A DNA stretch of 35,327 nucleotides from JBDGPU01 sp042219525 (GTDB lineage: Archaea > Halobacteriota > Halobacteria > Halobacteriales > Haloferacaceae), in contig JBDGPU010000049.1 in assembly GCA_042219525.1 (NCBI GenBank), positions 1 to 35,327 on the forward strand. The letters run 5' to 3'. This document shows, in pieces, positions 8,044 to 16,502 of this stretch. The notes beneath the pieces are model-generated. The model was not told the DNA's origin, ran no database searches, and was given only the letters and a program-made list of their open reading frames with translations. Made by a program: the position numbers and the translations under genes. Each line of letters opens with the position of its first letter. Position 1 is the stretch's first letter.

Positions 8044-8211
8044 CCCACACCGGGGTCCGACCTCGCCGGGAAGCTGTTTGCTCCGACGCGGGTCGCTTCA
8101 GTACCACGTAAACACGTTGAGGCAGCTCGCTCCCCCGACGCGAGAGCCCCCGCAGGTCTGTATTCTGGCCCCTCCGAGACCGACGCTAACGACTCGCGGA
8201 ACCCCGGTCAA

Positions 8212-9249
8212 TTACGTCGAGTCACGCATCTGCTCGCCGGCCTCGACCCCGTTCCAGAGCGCCGCGTGGACGCGGGCCTCGCCAGCGACCAGTCGCCGGC
8301 AACGTGGAGACCCGCGTCCGCGTCTGTTGAGACGGGCTCCTCGTCGACGCCGGCGTCCGGTAGCGCGTATCGCCATCCCTGGTCGTCGACCCAGTCAGGG
8401 TCGAGCAGGCGGTCGTCGTCGAGCAGCGTCGCCACCTTCTCGGCGACGACGGGCGCGACCTCCTCCAGCGGGTCTTCGTAGTGGGCGGTCGACCACTCCG
8501 GGCTCGGCTGGACGCCAAGCAGCGACTCGCGGTCGGGGACGTGGGCCGGCTTGCACTGCTCGCGGGAAACCCACCCAACGTCGTGTTCCCATGAGGTGTC
8601 GACCAGCGCGTAGTAGGGCCGGTCCAGTTCGAACGGATATTGGAGCATCACCGACAGGATCGTGCGATACGGGACGTCGCGGACGGCTGCCTCGACGTCG
8701 CCGACGCGTCCCCCCGAGCGTGGCGGATTCGGTCGCCGCGAGCAGGTCGGCGGTCTGTGGCGCCGGCGGCGTGAGCAGCACCATGTCGAAGGGCACGTGC
8801 TCTCCGCCGTCAGTGTCGGTGAGCGTCCAGATGCCGTCCGTCTCGGCGGGGTCGGCGACGCGAGTGGTCTTCTCGACCGTCGCTTCGGTCGCAGCGAGAA
8901 GCCGCGTGGCGAGCTGGATGATGCCTGCCTCCCAGGTCCACTTGTGCTCCTCCGGGCGGTCCCCCGCGCTGATCGAGCCGTCGGCGTCGATGATCCACAC
9001 GGGGCCGTCGACGTCGACGAGGCCGTCGCTGCCAAGCGAGCGGAGGAGGTTGACGGTCCGCTTGTCGGGCTCTTTGACGTAGTTGGCGCCGTGGTCGTAG
9101 CGGCAGCCGTTTCATCGCCGGGTGGCCGCGCTGCCGCCGACGCCGCGGCTCTTTTCGAGGATCGTCACGTCGACGGGAGCGTCGCGGAGCGCGTAGGCGG
9201 CACCGGCGCCCGCGGCACCGGCGCCGACGATGCACAGCCGAGTAGTCAC
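8212..9249 (-). pseudogene. Broken FAD-dependent amine-oxidase/renalase-like gene
   Basis: From GTG 9249 the frame reads TTRLCIVGAGAAGAG, an FAD-binding Rossmann start, then ILEKSRGVGG. It then meets an in-frame TGA at 9112-9114, after which the same frame continues sensibly (NGCRYDHGANYVKEP, then WIIDADG and WTWEAG). At a run of six C (8710-8715) an extra base shifts the frame; the continuation reads VGDVEAAVRDVPYRT and DTSWEHDVGWVSREQ. Near 8279-8284 a missing base restores the first frame (EARVHAALWNG) to a TAA at 8212-8214. The parts match NAD(P)/FAD-dependent oxidoreductases annotated as renalase-like or protoporphyrinogen-oxidase-like amine oxidases. Three lesions suggest a decaying gene, although the C-run indel could be a sequencing error. 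Confidence 0.82.
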
Positions 9250-9476
9250 GTCCAGTCGTTGGGCGGGAGACGCATCAAAGTTGAGTCGGAAGCGGTGATT
9301 GCAACCATCTATAATAGATTGAGGAGATCGAATAGTCAGGAATCCGAAGGCAATATTAACTCTCACCCGACCGGCCTAATTTGGAATCGACCGCTCCGAC
9401 CAGAAAATGCCGATTTCTCGACTAGGTATGCTGGACATTCATCTGCCGGACGTTAAATTAGTGTAACTGGGTAATG

Positions 9477-9486
9477 TTTAAATAAA
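9477..9486 (+). promoter_or_regulatory. TATA-like box of the island membrane protein gene
   Basis: TTTAAATAAA is centred near 9482. The 26-nt rule puts the transcript start at about 9508, which coincides with the second in-frame ATG of the downstream gene rather than the first (9499). Confidence 0.6.
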
Positions 9487-9498
9487 TCTGTTCTCATC

Positions 9499-10200
9499 AT
9501 GTCTACGATGGTAGAGGTTCTCAGAAGATACGCACATGCTGCCTATTCCTGGATCTCAGGTCACCGCAAGGAGATGCTATCGACGGCGGCTCTACTGTGT
9601 ATGTGGCTTGCTTCAATGTTTCTCACTCAGTGGCAGTCGCTTGTCTTTGCTATCGGCACTCTTCTGTTAGCAACTGATTATAAGATTCTTAACTACCTGT
9701 GGTTGGAACGAGTGTACGATTGGATAGAGGTAGGGCCGGGTGACATCGAACTGGTCTCCAAATTTTGGAGGTATCAATATATTGATGATAATATCATGCC
9801 GCTCGAGATTAAAATGTGGGACGGTGAAGACGGTAGAGCGGTAATTAATAATCCGGAAGGGTTGGTTGAAAACGGTACGAGACTACTCATTTGCACTAAG
9901 GATACTGTTGGAGGAGACGCTGAAACTCACGAATATGATCTGCGTTTGGGAACCGCGGAAGTGACCAGCACGGAGCCAACGAACTCTGGAAAAAGTGTCT
10001 TCCTCAGTGTGGAAGACTGGATGGACGGTCACAACTTCGAGGATGCCGAGCAACGAAATAAGGCAAAATCATGCCAGCAAAAATTAAAGAAAGGGAATTT
10101 GGAGGACAGCCCTTTCGTGAAAATCAAACGGCCGGAAGAGTTGACAGCTCTTGGCGTGGATCAGTGGGAGTCGCTCTTCGAAGAAATCAAGGACAGATGA
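9499..10200 (+). CDS. Two-span membrane protein with cytosolic or external domain, unknown
   Basis: This protein has 233 residues and I do not recognise a family. Residues 29-45 and 47-65 are two closely spaced hydrophobic segments forming a hairpin anchor. The remaining about 165 residues are soluble and rich in predicted beta strands (LVENGTRLLICTKD, HEYDLRLGTAEVT, KSVFLSVEDW), followed by a charged helical tail. The coding sequence is visibly AT-richer, with more lysine, asparagine and A/T-ending codons than its neighbours, which suggests transfer from another source. The start is ATG 9499 or ATG 9508; the TATA spacing favours 9508, which would drop three residues. The gene is followed 70 bp later by a small gene of similar composition, and the two form an island between a broken oxidase gene and the pilus operon. 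A membrane-tethered sensor or effector is a guess only. Confidence 0.8.
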   Translation: MSTMVEVLRRYAHAAYSWISGHRKEMLSTAALLCMWLASMFLTQWQSLVFAIGTLLLATDYKILNYLWLERVYDWIEVGPGDIELVSKFWRYQYIDDNIMPLEIKMWDGEDGRAVINNPEGLVENGTRLLICTKDTVGGDAETHEYDLRLGTAEVTSTEPTNSGKSVFLSVEDWMDGHNFEDAEQRNKAKSCQQKLKKGNLEDSPFVKIKRPEELTALGVDQWESLFEEIKDR

Positions 10201-10240
10201 CTAGTTGTGCCATCCCCGCCAATCAAAGGGTCGCCGGACA

Positions 10241-10247
10241 ATTTAAG
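10241..10247 (+). promoter_or_regulatory. TATA-like box of the 62-residue protein gene
   Basis: ATTTAAG is centred 27 nt before ATG 10271, so this small gene appears to have its own leaderless promoter rather than depending only on read-through from the upstream membrane protein gene. Confidence 0.65.
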
Positions 10248-10270
10248 TCATTACCGCAGTAGAACTACGT

Positions 10271-10459
10271 ATGCCAGTCTTCGATCGGGTAGAGCCTCTC
10301 CGGAAAATCAACCCATATACCGTCATCATTCCTCTGGGCAGGGAAGACGGGCTGGAACACGGAGAGAAGATCGTCGTGACTCTTGGAAAAGGTGACGAAC
10401 CCGCTAAAGTGATTGATGTGGGGCGAAAAGAATCAGTGGCAGAACTCGTCAACGCGTAA
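10271..10459 (+). CDS. Small 62-residue protein, unknown
   Basis: This short soluble protein has the core pattern IIPLGREDGLEHGEKIVV followed by a lysine-rich turn and AKVIDVGRKESVAELVN. The G-x-DGL-x-x-G-x-x-I-x-V layout resembles small beta-barrel modules such as those at the end of FlgT or in MreC-like proteins, but this is a shape comparison, not a family assignment. A well-placed TATA-like box 27 nt upstream supports it as a real gene. The composition matches the upstream membrane protein, whose soluble domain has a comparable GLVENGTRLLIC stretch, so the two may be functionally linked or may derive from related barrel folds. Confidence 0.7.
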   Translation: MPVFDRVEPLRKINPYTVIIPLGREDGLEHGEKIVVTLGKGDEPAKVIDVGRKESVAELVNA

Positions 10460-10815
10460 TAGACGGTCGTCAGCTAGCTTTAGTCTCTGGGTACTGCTAC
10501 ACCTTTCTTAGTGCTATTCCTTGCCTGACGTATATTTCACTTTTTTGACCTTCTGTTTCTGATAGGTGGACTTTACTCCAGAGTAACCCAGCAGATACCG
10601 ATTATTTGCGTTCCGCCTCAATCCTGGTATTTACTCGAGGCACACTGCTGGTTGGGCCGAAAATCGACTTAGCCCTATCTATCGGTATAGACGGCGCTGC
10701 GTTGTGGCGCGGTGACGCTTTTATTTTAAGCCCGCGACACCTATACTGATATTTCCGCGGTGTGAATGTTTAAATACGAAAGAGAATGACTAATTTTCGG
10801 ATAAGATACAACCAT
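10460..10815. other. AT-rich intergenic region upstream of the pilus operon
   Basis: No gene is visible. A TTTTTT run at about 10541-10546 may end transcripts from the small gene. A weak GCGC/GCGC hairpin near 10694-10710 is followed by a T-rich tract (10719-10726) and could be a second terminator. A TATA-like TTTAAATA at 10769-10776 would start the pilus operon transcript near 10798. The low GC matches the island to its left, so the island boundary probably lies at the pilB promoter. Confidence 0.5.
10769..10776 (+). promoter_or_regulatory. TATA-like box of the pilus operon
   Basis: TTTAAATA is centred near 10772, which predicts transcription start close to 10798. The ATG at 10786 would then lie upstream of the transcript start, so ATG 10816 with a leader of about 18 nt is the better start for the ATPase gene. 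Confidence 0.55.
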
Positions 10816-13287
10816 ATGAAATACGCACCAACACTCGAAATCGGCGGACAGGGACAAACTGACCCGGGAACAGTTCCTGCGCCGGTCCCGCCGGACGATC
10901 CGGAAGCCTGGTACGCCGAGGACGTGCGCGCCCAGTACGAACCGATCCCGGGCGTCGTCGCGACCGTGACCGAGACCGCGACGGGGTTCGCCTACGACAC
11001 CCGCGAGCCGCCCCTCGACGTCGGTGACGAGGCCGCCCTCGCGAGCGTGCGCGACCACTTCTCGGCGGTTCGGCATCGTCGGCCGCTCACCAGACAGGGC
11101 GTCGTCGAGCGCGCCGACGCCGGCTTCGAGCCGAAGTACGAGCGCGCGCTCGACCGGCTGCTCGACACCTCCGCGGCCGCGCGACGCCGGATCGACTACC
11201 ACGCGCTGAGCGAACTGCGTCTCCTCGGCGAGGTGACGCCGCTGGCCGTCGACGACCGCATCGAGGTGGCCGACGTCGGCGACGCGGAGGAGCTCGTGGT
11301 CCACACCGACGCCTTCGCGCCGGTTCGGACCGGCGTCGACGCTGGGACGGAGTACGTCGAGCGCGTCGCCGGCGAGCGGCTCCGGACCTACGAGGTCGAC
11401 TTCTTCGACTTCGACGTCGAAGTCGTCGTCTACCGGGAGCACCTGCTCGGGTCCGACCAGTTCACGACGAAGTACGCCGTCCTCGAACCCGACCTCCTCC
11501 CGGGCGACGACGACCTCATCGGGGAGTGCAAGGAGCGAATTTGGGAAGCGAACGTCGACCGCGTCGTCGAGGACCGCCGGGCGTTCGTCGCCGACCGCGC
11601 GCGACAGTTCCTCTCGCGGCGGCTCACCGCCCGCAACACGCGAGCGTGGGTCGACGCGACCGAGTACCGACTCCGCGCAGCGCTGGCCGAGTACGACCTC
11701 GTCGTGCCGCCGGTCGACTCCCGGTTCGCGCGCGACCGACTCGACGACCTCGTCTACTACGTCCTCCGCGATTACGTCGGCGAGGGGATCCTCTCGGTCC
11801 CGATCCGCGACCCACACCTGGAGGACATCGAGGCGAACCGGGTGGGCGAACGCGTGAAGGTCGTCCCGCGCGCGTCCATCTACGACGCGAGCACCGGCGA
11901 CACCGACGCGAGCACCGGCGACACCGACGCGAGCACCGGAGACACGAGCACCGCCGACGTTGCCAGCGACGGGCCACGCGGTGCTCGTCCGGGCGACCGT
12001 GTCCCGACGAACCTCGCGTTCGAGTCCGAGACGACGTTCGTCAACGTCGTCACACAGCTGGCCGCCCACGACGGCACGGAGCTGAACGCCTCCGCGCCGT
12101 CCGCGAAGGTGAACATCGACCTCGACGACGTGCCCGAAACGGTGCGCTGTGCGGTCGCCCTGCCGGCCATCTCGGAAGACGGCCCGTACGTTTCCATCCG
12201 GAAGCAGTCGCCGGACGCCATGACCCCCGTCGACCTCGTCGAGCGTGGGTCGCTATCGACTGAGCTGGTCGCGCTGTTCTGGCTCCTCTACGAGCATCAC
12301 GGTGTCGTCCTCTTCTCCGGGCCGACCGGTGTCGGGAAGACGACGCTGATGAACGCACACATGCCGTTCGTCCCCTTCGACGACCGGCCGATCTCCATCG
12401 ACGAGGGGTCCCGCGAGGTGCGGCTGCCCCACGAGACGGGCGTCTCGCTGACGACGCGGGACCACGAGAACGAGTACAAGCGCGTGACGATGGCCGAGCT
12501 GATGACCGAGACGAACTACCTCAACCCGGACGTCGAGGTCATCGCCGAGATCAACACCCCGGAAAGCTTCGAGACGTTCGCGGAGACGCTCAACACGGGC
12601 CACGGCGTCGTCGGTACCACCCACGCCGAGGACGTCGAGACGCTCGTCAACCGGGTCATCGAGCAGGGCCTCCCGGCCTACCTGCTGCGCGAACTCGACC
12701 TCGTCGCCTTCCCGCACGAGGTCGACGGCGACCGCTACGTCTCGCACGTCGTCGAGCTGCTGTCGGACGCGGAGTTCGAGGCGCTTTCCGACGCCGCCCA
12801 CGACAGCGACGGCACGCTCGCCCGTCGCGGCGGTGCGGGAACCGTCGAGAAGAACGGCGCCACGATCCACTGGAACACGGTCGGCTGGCGGGACACTGAC
12901 GGGACGTTCCACCTCGAATACGACCACCCGGACCTGGGCGACGACGTCGATTCCGCGAACGCGACCGCTGCTGCGACCGCGACCGCTGCTGCGACCGCGA
13001 CCGCTGCCGCGACGGCGGAAACCGAGGGCGCACTCCGGTTCCGCTTCCTTCACCGCATCGCGGAACGGACCGACCGGGACGTCGCCGAGGTCGAGGACGA
13101 GTTCCACCGAAAGCACCGGTACGTCCAGTACCTCGTGAACGAGGGCGTCGCCGACTTCGACCAGCTGTTCGAGTTCCTCGCCGACCTCCGAACGGACGAA
13201 GCCGCCACCGTCGAACGCGCTGTGCGAACGACCGACGACGCGGGTACCGGCGTCAGAACCGACGACAACGGGGGTGCCGGAGAATGA
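10816..13287 (+). CDS. pilB: PilB-type secretion/pilus assembly ATPase
   Basis: This protein has 823 residues from ATG 10816 (833 from ATG 10786). It is the cytoplasmic hexameric ATPase that powers pilus subunit extrusion, of the type II/IV secretion superfamily. The Walker A is GPTGVGKT (502-509, Lys508). The Walker B region reads VEVIAEIN (573-580), where classical GspE/PilT proteins have an IxxGExR form, and the histidine box GTTHAED (600-606) follows. The N-terminal about 480 residues are the haloarchaeal docking region. Two low-complexity inserts are present: a 21-bp DNA repeat at 11884-11946 (residues 357-377) and an 18-bp repeat at 12961-13014 (Ala/Thr-rich, residues 716-733). The gene overlaps the PilC gene by 4 nt (ATGA), and it heads a seven-gene operon. 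Confidence 0.93.
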   Translation: MKYAPTLEIGGQGQTDPGTVPAPVPPDDPEAWYAEDVRAQYEPIPGVVATVTETATGFAYDTREPPLDVGDEAALASVRDHFSAVRHRRPLTRQGVVERADAGFEPKYERALDRLLDTSAAARRRIDYHALSELRLLGEVTPLAVDDRIEVADVGDAEELVVHTDAFAPVRTGVDAGTEYVERVAGERLRTYEVDFFDFDVEVVVYREHLLGSDQFTTKYAVLEPDLLPGDDDLIGECKERIWEANVDRVVEDRRAFVADRARQFLSRRLTARNTRAWVDATEYRLRAALAEYDLVVPPVDSRFARDRLDDLVYYVLRDYVGEGILSVPIRDPHLEDIEANRVGERVKVVPRASIYDASTGDTDASTGDTDASTGDTSTADVASDGPRGARPGDRVPTNLAFESETTFVNVVTQLAAHDGTELNASAPSAKVNIDLDDVPETVRCAVALPAISEDGPYVSIRKQSPDAMTPVDLVERGSLSTELVALFWLLYEHHGVVLFSGPTGVGKTTLMNAHMPFVPFDDRPISIDEGSREVRLPHETGVSLTTRDHENEYKRVTMAELMTETNYLNPDVEVIAEINTPESFETFAETLNTGHGVVGTTHAEDVETLVNRVIEQGLPAYLLRELDLVAFPHEVDGDRYVSHVVELLSDAEFEALSDAAHDSDGTLARRGGAGTVEKNGATIHWNTVGWRDTDGTFHLEYDHPDLGDDVDSANATAAATATAAATATAAATAETEGALRFRFLHRIAERTDRDVAEVEDEFHRKHRYVQYLVNEGVADFDQLFEFLADLRTDEAATVERAVRTTDDAGTGVRTDDNGGAGE
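11884..11946 (+). repeat. 21-bp in-frame repeat in pilB
   Basis: Three consecutive 21-bp units (starting at 11884, 11905 and 11926) encode DASTGDT repeats, an acidic flexible linker between the N-terminal region and the ATPase core. Copy number probably varies between strains. Confidence 0.85.
12961..13014 (+). repeat. 18-bp in-frame repeat in pilB
   Basis: Three 18-bp units of the form GCGACCGCTGCTGCGACC encode an Ala/Thr stretch after the ATPase core. It is probably a flexible tether before the C-terminal helical part. Confidence 0.85.
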
Positions 13288-15257
13288 CGGGTGGAAACGG
13301 CGTCCCGGATGGCGCCGGGCTCACCGCGGGAGCGAGGCTCCCCGGCAGCGACCCCGACACCCGGCTCTCCGTGCTCGATCGGGCGCTGTACGCGCTGTTC
13401 GCGCGGCACGCCGACTCCCGAAAGCACGCCGCCGACCGCAAGCGCTACCGCGGCACCGACCTCCGCGTGAGCTTCGACGTGTATCTTTCACGGGTCTACG
13501 GGTTCTCGTGGCTCGTCAGCGTCCTCGTTATGGTGCCGACGCTCGTCGTCCTCGCGAGCCTTCCGACCGAAACGATCGCCAGCGTGGACGCCTTCCTCGA
13601 CGGGCTCGTGCCGGGCGACGTTCCCGCGCTGGCGACGGTTCCCCGGTTCTGGATCGCCGTCCTCGGGGGCGGGGGCATCAGCGCCGTTGCCAAGGCCACC
13701 ACCGTCAGGGCCGGCGGGCGCTACCTGAAGTGGGCCGCGAGCGCTCGGCGGACCGATATCGATCGGACGCTGCCGGGCGCGGTCCGGTATCTCCACGCAC
13801 TCTCGTCCGGGAGCGACGACCCCCGGGGCATGCTCCGGAAGACCGCCGCCAACGACGCCTACGGCGAAACGGCCGTGGCCTTCCGCACGGCACTCAACAC
13901 GACGCGGCTGACGGGAAGCCTCGACGACGCGCTACGACGAGCCGCCCGCGACACGCCGTCTCGAGACCTGCTCGCTCCCTTCCTGCTCAAATTTCGGGAG
14001 CACGCGAGCCAGGGGGAGGACGCGCTGGCGAACTACCTCCGGATGGAGAGTCGCATGCTCGGCCATCGACAGGACCGCGCTCGCAAGCGCGCGGAGGGGT
14101 TCCTTGAACTCCTCGCGGAGCTGTTCATCGTCCTGCTCGTGCTCCCGGCGTTGCTCGTCATCGTCCTGACGGTGATGAGCGTCCTCGCACCGGGACTCTC
14201 GGCGCCGATAGCCACGCCGCTGGGCGCGATCTCCACCCGCGCGCTCATCGTCTACGGGAGCGCGGGGTTCATCCTCGTCGTCGGCCTCGCTGCCGCGGCC
14301 ACCGTCGAGACCCTCCGACCGGCGGACCAGCAGGTGTCGTACGCGCTCCCGCCCGAGCCACTCGCGGTGCTCGCGACGGCGACACGAAACCCGGCGTCGG
14401 CCGCCGTCGTGGTCGCGGGTCCGAGCGTCCTGCTCACAGCCGCGGTCGGGGCCGGCGGCACCAACCCGGTAACCGTGGCTCTGCTGGGGTACGTAGCGTT
14501 CGCCGTCCCGGTCGGCGCCGTCGCGGTCCGTCGCGCTCGGCTCGACGACGCGAAGGACCGCGAGATCAAGGACTTCGTCCACGCGGTTTCGGGGCACGTC
14601 AGCCTCGGACGCCCGTTCTCGGAGGCCGTCGAACTCGTCGCGCGGGACGTCGACCTCGGCGCGCTCGACGACGACGTCGCCGACCTCGCGTTCAATCTCG
14701 GGTTGACCACCGCGGCGACAGAGACGGCCCGTGACGACGGGGCTGCGCTCTCGGCCCACGACGACGAGGCCGAACTCCGGACGGCCGCCCTCGAGGCGTT
14801 CGTCGCGGCGGTCGGCACGCCGCTGTCGGAGCAGACCGTCGGCCTCGTCACCGGCGCGCTCGACGCCGGCAGCGACACCGAGACCGTCTTCGAGACGCTA
14901 CAGACGGAGATCGGCCGCCTCTACCACGAAAAGCAAGCGCTCCGCTCGGCGATGTTAGTGTACGTCGCCGTCGGCTGGACGACGGCGCTGCTGGTCATTG
15001 GCATCGTCGCGGCCGTGAACCTCCACGTCATCGACGGCTTCGCACAGTTGTCCTCGATGTCGGGCTCCGCGCTCGATCCGACGGCCATCCAACCGGCCCG
15101 GGAGCGATTCCGGTTCTACGTCGTGACGCAAGCGACGATGCTGTCCTCGGGGTGGTTCGCCGGCGTAGCGAGCCGTGGCTGGTACGAGGCGCTGCTTCAC
15201 TCAGGGTTGCTCGTCGCCATCTGCTACGTCATCTTCGCCGGGGTAGGAATGATATGA
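13284..15257 (+). CDS. pilC: PilC/TadC-type membrane platform protein (T2SF family)
   Basis: This 657-residue polytopic protein is the inner-membrane platform on which the PilB ATPase acts. Two T2SF-like cytoplasmic domains are visible. The first, at about 150-270, includes TLPGAVRYLHALSSG and RAARDTPSRDLLAPFL; the second, at about 430-560, begins with a matching KDFVHAVSGHVSLGRPFSEAVELV. Hydrophobic spans lie near 72-90, 110-132, 275-305, 317-345, 365-420, 565-590 and 625-655. The N-terminal about 50 residues are soluble. The start ATG overlaps the ATPase stop (ATGA), and the stop codon overlaps the next start in the same way, so translation is coupled along the operon. The duplicated architecture and length are usual for haloarchaeal PilC. 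Confidence 0.92.
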   Translation: MTGGNGVPDGAGLTAGARLPGSDPDTRLSVLDRALYALFARHADSRKHAADRKRYRGTDLRVSFDVYLSRVYGFSWLVSVLVMVPTLVVLASLPTETIASVDAFLDGLVPGDVPALATVPRFWIAVLGGGGISAVAKATTVRAGGRYLKWAASARRTDIDRTLPGAVRYLHALSSGSDDPRGMLRKTAANDAYGETAVAFRTALNTTRLTGSLDDALRRAARDTPSRDLLAPFLLKFREHASQGEDALANYLRMESRMLGHRQDRARKRAEGFLELLAELFIVLLVLPALLVIVLTVMSVLAPGLSAPIATPLGAISTRALIVYGSAGFILVVGLAAAATVETLRPADQQVSYALPPEPLAVLATATRNPASAAVVVAGPSVLLTAAVGAGGTNPVTVALLGYVAFAVPVGAVAVRRARLDDAKDREIKDFVHAVSGHVSLGRPFSEAVELVARDVDLGALDDDVADLAFNLGLTTAATETARDDGAALSAHDDEAELRTAALEAFVAAVGTPLSEQTVGLVTGALDAGSDTETVFETLQTEIGRLYHEKQALRSAMLVYVAVGWTTALLVIGIVAAVNLHVIDGFAQLSSMSGSALDPTAIQPARERFRFYVVTQATMLSSGWFAGVASRGWYEALLHSGLLVAICYVIFAGVGMI

Positions 15258-16015
15258 CCCGGGACAGCCGAGTACCCGCGATTTCGGTAGCAGTCCCAAC
15301 CGTCGACGACCGCGGCCAGTCGAACGTCATCGGCGTCGCCGTCCTGATCGGGTTGACGATGATCAGCCTGGGGACGCTCACGGCCGCCGTCGGCACCGTG
15401 GTCGAGAGCAACGCTGCGGCCGCCAACGCCGACCGCGTCGCCGACGACCTCGAGGCAGCCATCCAACCGGTCGAAGCAACGGGGCGACACACCGGCCGGG
15501 TGTCCTTCACCGACGGTGAGTTCCGAACGGTCGACCGGACGGTACGCATCCACAACGGATCTGGGTGGACGGCCTACGAGGCGGACGGCGTCGCCTACGA
15601 GTCCGGATCCCATCGCGTTTTGGCCGTGGCGGGTGCCATCGTCCGGGACTACGGCGGCGGAGCGAAGATGTACCGCGATCCGCCGTTCGCCGTCTCCGAG
15701 GGCGTCGCTCTCTTCGGGATCGCGGTCCTCGGCGGGGAGGAGACGCGCTCGGTCACGACGGACGAAGCAACCACCCTCGCGCTCACGAGCAACGTCTCAC
15801 ACGAGCGAGAGGCCCTCGGTGACGGGGAGTTCGCCGTCGCCATCGAGACCGACGCGCCAGGTGCCTGGGAGCGATACTTCGAGCGCATCGGCGCCGACGT
15901 GGAGCGGAAATCGTTCGCGGGCGACGCACACGACAGCGTCGTTGCGCGCTTCGACGGCACTCGAACCGGGTACCTCGTCCGGCACACGCTCGGGCTGGAG
16001 GTTCGCCATGTGTAG
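15254..16015 (+). CDS. Pilin-like protein, DUF7289-like
   Basis: This protein has 253 residues, starting at ATG 15254 inside the PilC stop (ATGA). The N-terminus carries R20-G21-Q22 followed by SNVIGVAVLIGLTMISLG, a single hydrophobic segment. It resembles the class III (type IV pilin) signal, with cleavage expected between Gly21 and Gln22. The mature part is a beta-rich outer domain (RTVRIHNGSGW, HRVLAVAGAIVRDYGGGAKMYRDPP). From memory this is the haloarchaeal DUF7289 family, always found with PilB/PilC. Its size makes it the best candidate here for a main or tip pilin-like subunit. Role by context; not shown experimentally by anything in the sequence. Confidence 0.85.
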   Translation: MTRDSRVPAISVAVPTVDDRGQSNVIGVAVLIGLTMISLGTLTAAVGTVVESNAAAANADRVADDLEAAIQPVEATGRHTGRVSFTDGEFRTVDRTVRIHNGSGWTAYEADGVAYESGSHRVLAVAGAIVRDYGGGAKMYRDPPFAVSEGVALFGIAVLGGEETRSVTTDEATTLALTSNVSHEREALGDGEFAVAIETDAPGAWERYFERIGADVERKSFAGDAHDSVVARFDGTRTGYLVRHTLGLEVRHV

Positions 16016-16502
16016 CGCTCGCAGGAAGCGTGGTAACGGAGCGGCTCCCGAGCAGCAAGGAACCGATCGGGCGGTCGTGCCCATGGTCGGGAAAGCGCTC
16101 GAAGCCGCCATCGTCGTGTTGTTCATCGGGACGATGACGACGGCCCTGTACGGTGGCGTTGTCCCGGAGTACCGAGCGGCCGCAGGCGACGAGGTGGCCG
16201 ACCGGGCGCTCGTCGCCGCCGCTGGCGAGATCGAGGGGGCAGTGCCGCCGAACGCGAGGGACGTCGCCGCGGAGACGCGGGTGACGCTCCCGTCCGCGAT
16301 CCGCAACGCGAACTATCGGATCGTCGCCAACGGGACGACGATTCGGCTCGAACACCCAGACGACGAGATAGGTGACACGCACCAGCTCGCCCTCCCGAGC
16401 TACGTCCGGCGAGTGGAGGGGGTCTGGCGAAGCGGTGCGGAAACGACGGTGGTCGCGACAACCGAGGGCGATGGCGTCGTCTTGCGCCTGGTGAACGAAT
16501 GA
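16008..16502 (+). CDS. Pilin-like protein, DUF7266-like
   Basis: This protein has 164 residues. The start ATG 16008 overlaps the end of the previous gene by 8 nt (ATGTGTAG). The basic N-terminus is followed by R21-A22-V23 and then VPMVGKALEAAIVVLFIG, a single hydrophobic segment of pilin type. The outer domain has repeated short strands (TTIRLEHPDD, TTVVATTEGDGVVLRL). From memory it matches haloarchaeal DUF7266. Its position within the operon and shared junction motif indicate a minor pilin-like component of the same assembly. Confidence 0.83.
   Translation: MCSARRKRGNGAAPEQQGTDRAVVPMVGKALEAAIVVLFIGTMTTALYGGVVPEYRAAAGDEVADRALVAAAGEIEGAVPPNARDVAAETRVTLPSAIRNANYRIVANGTTIRLEHPDDEIGDTHQLALPSYVRRVEGVWRSGAETTVVATTEGDGVVLRLVNE

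Noticed and set aside
9112..9114. In-frame TGA as a recoded selenocysteine
   Set aside because: Haloarchaea are not known to use selenocysteine, the position is not a redox site and the gene has two further lesions.
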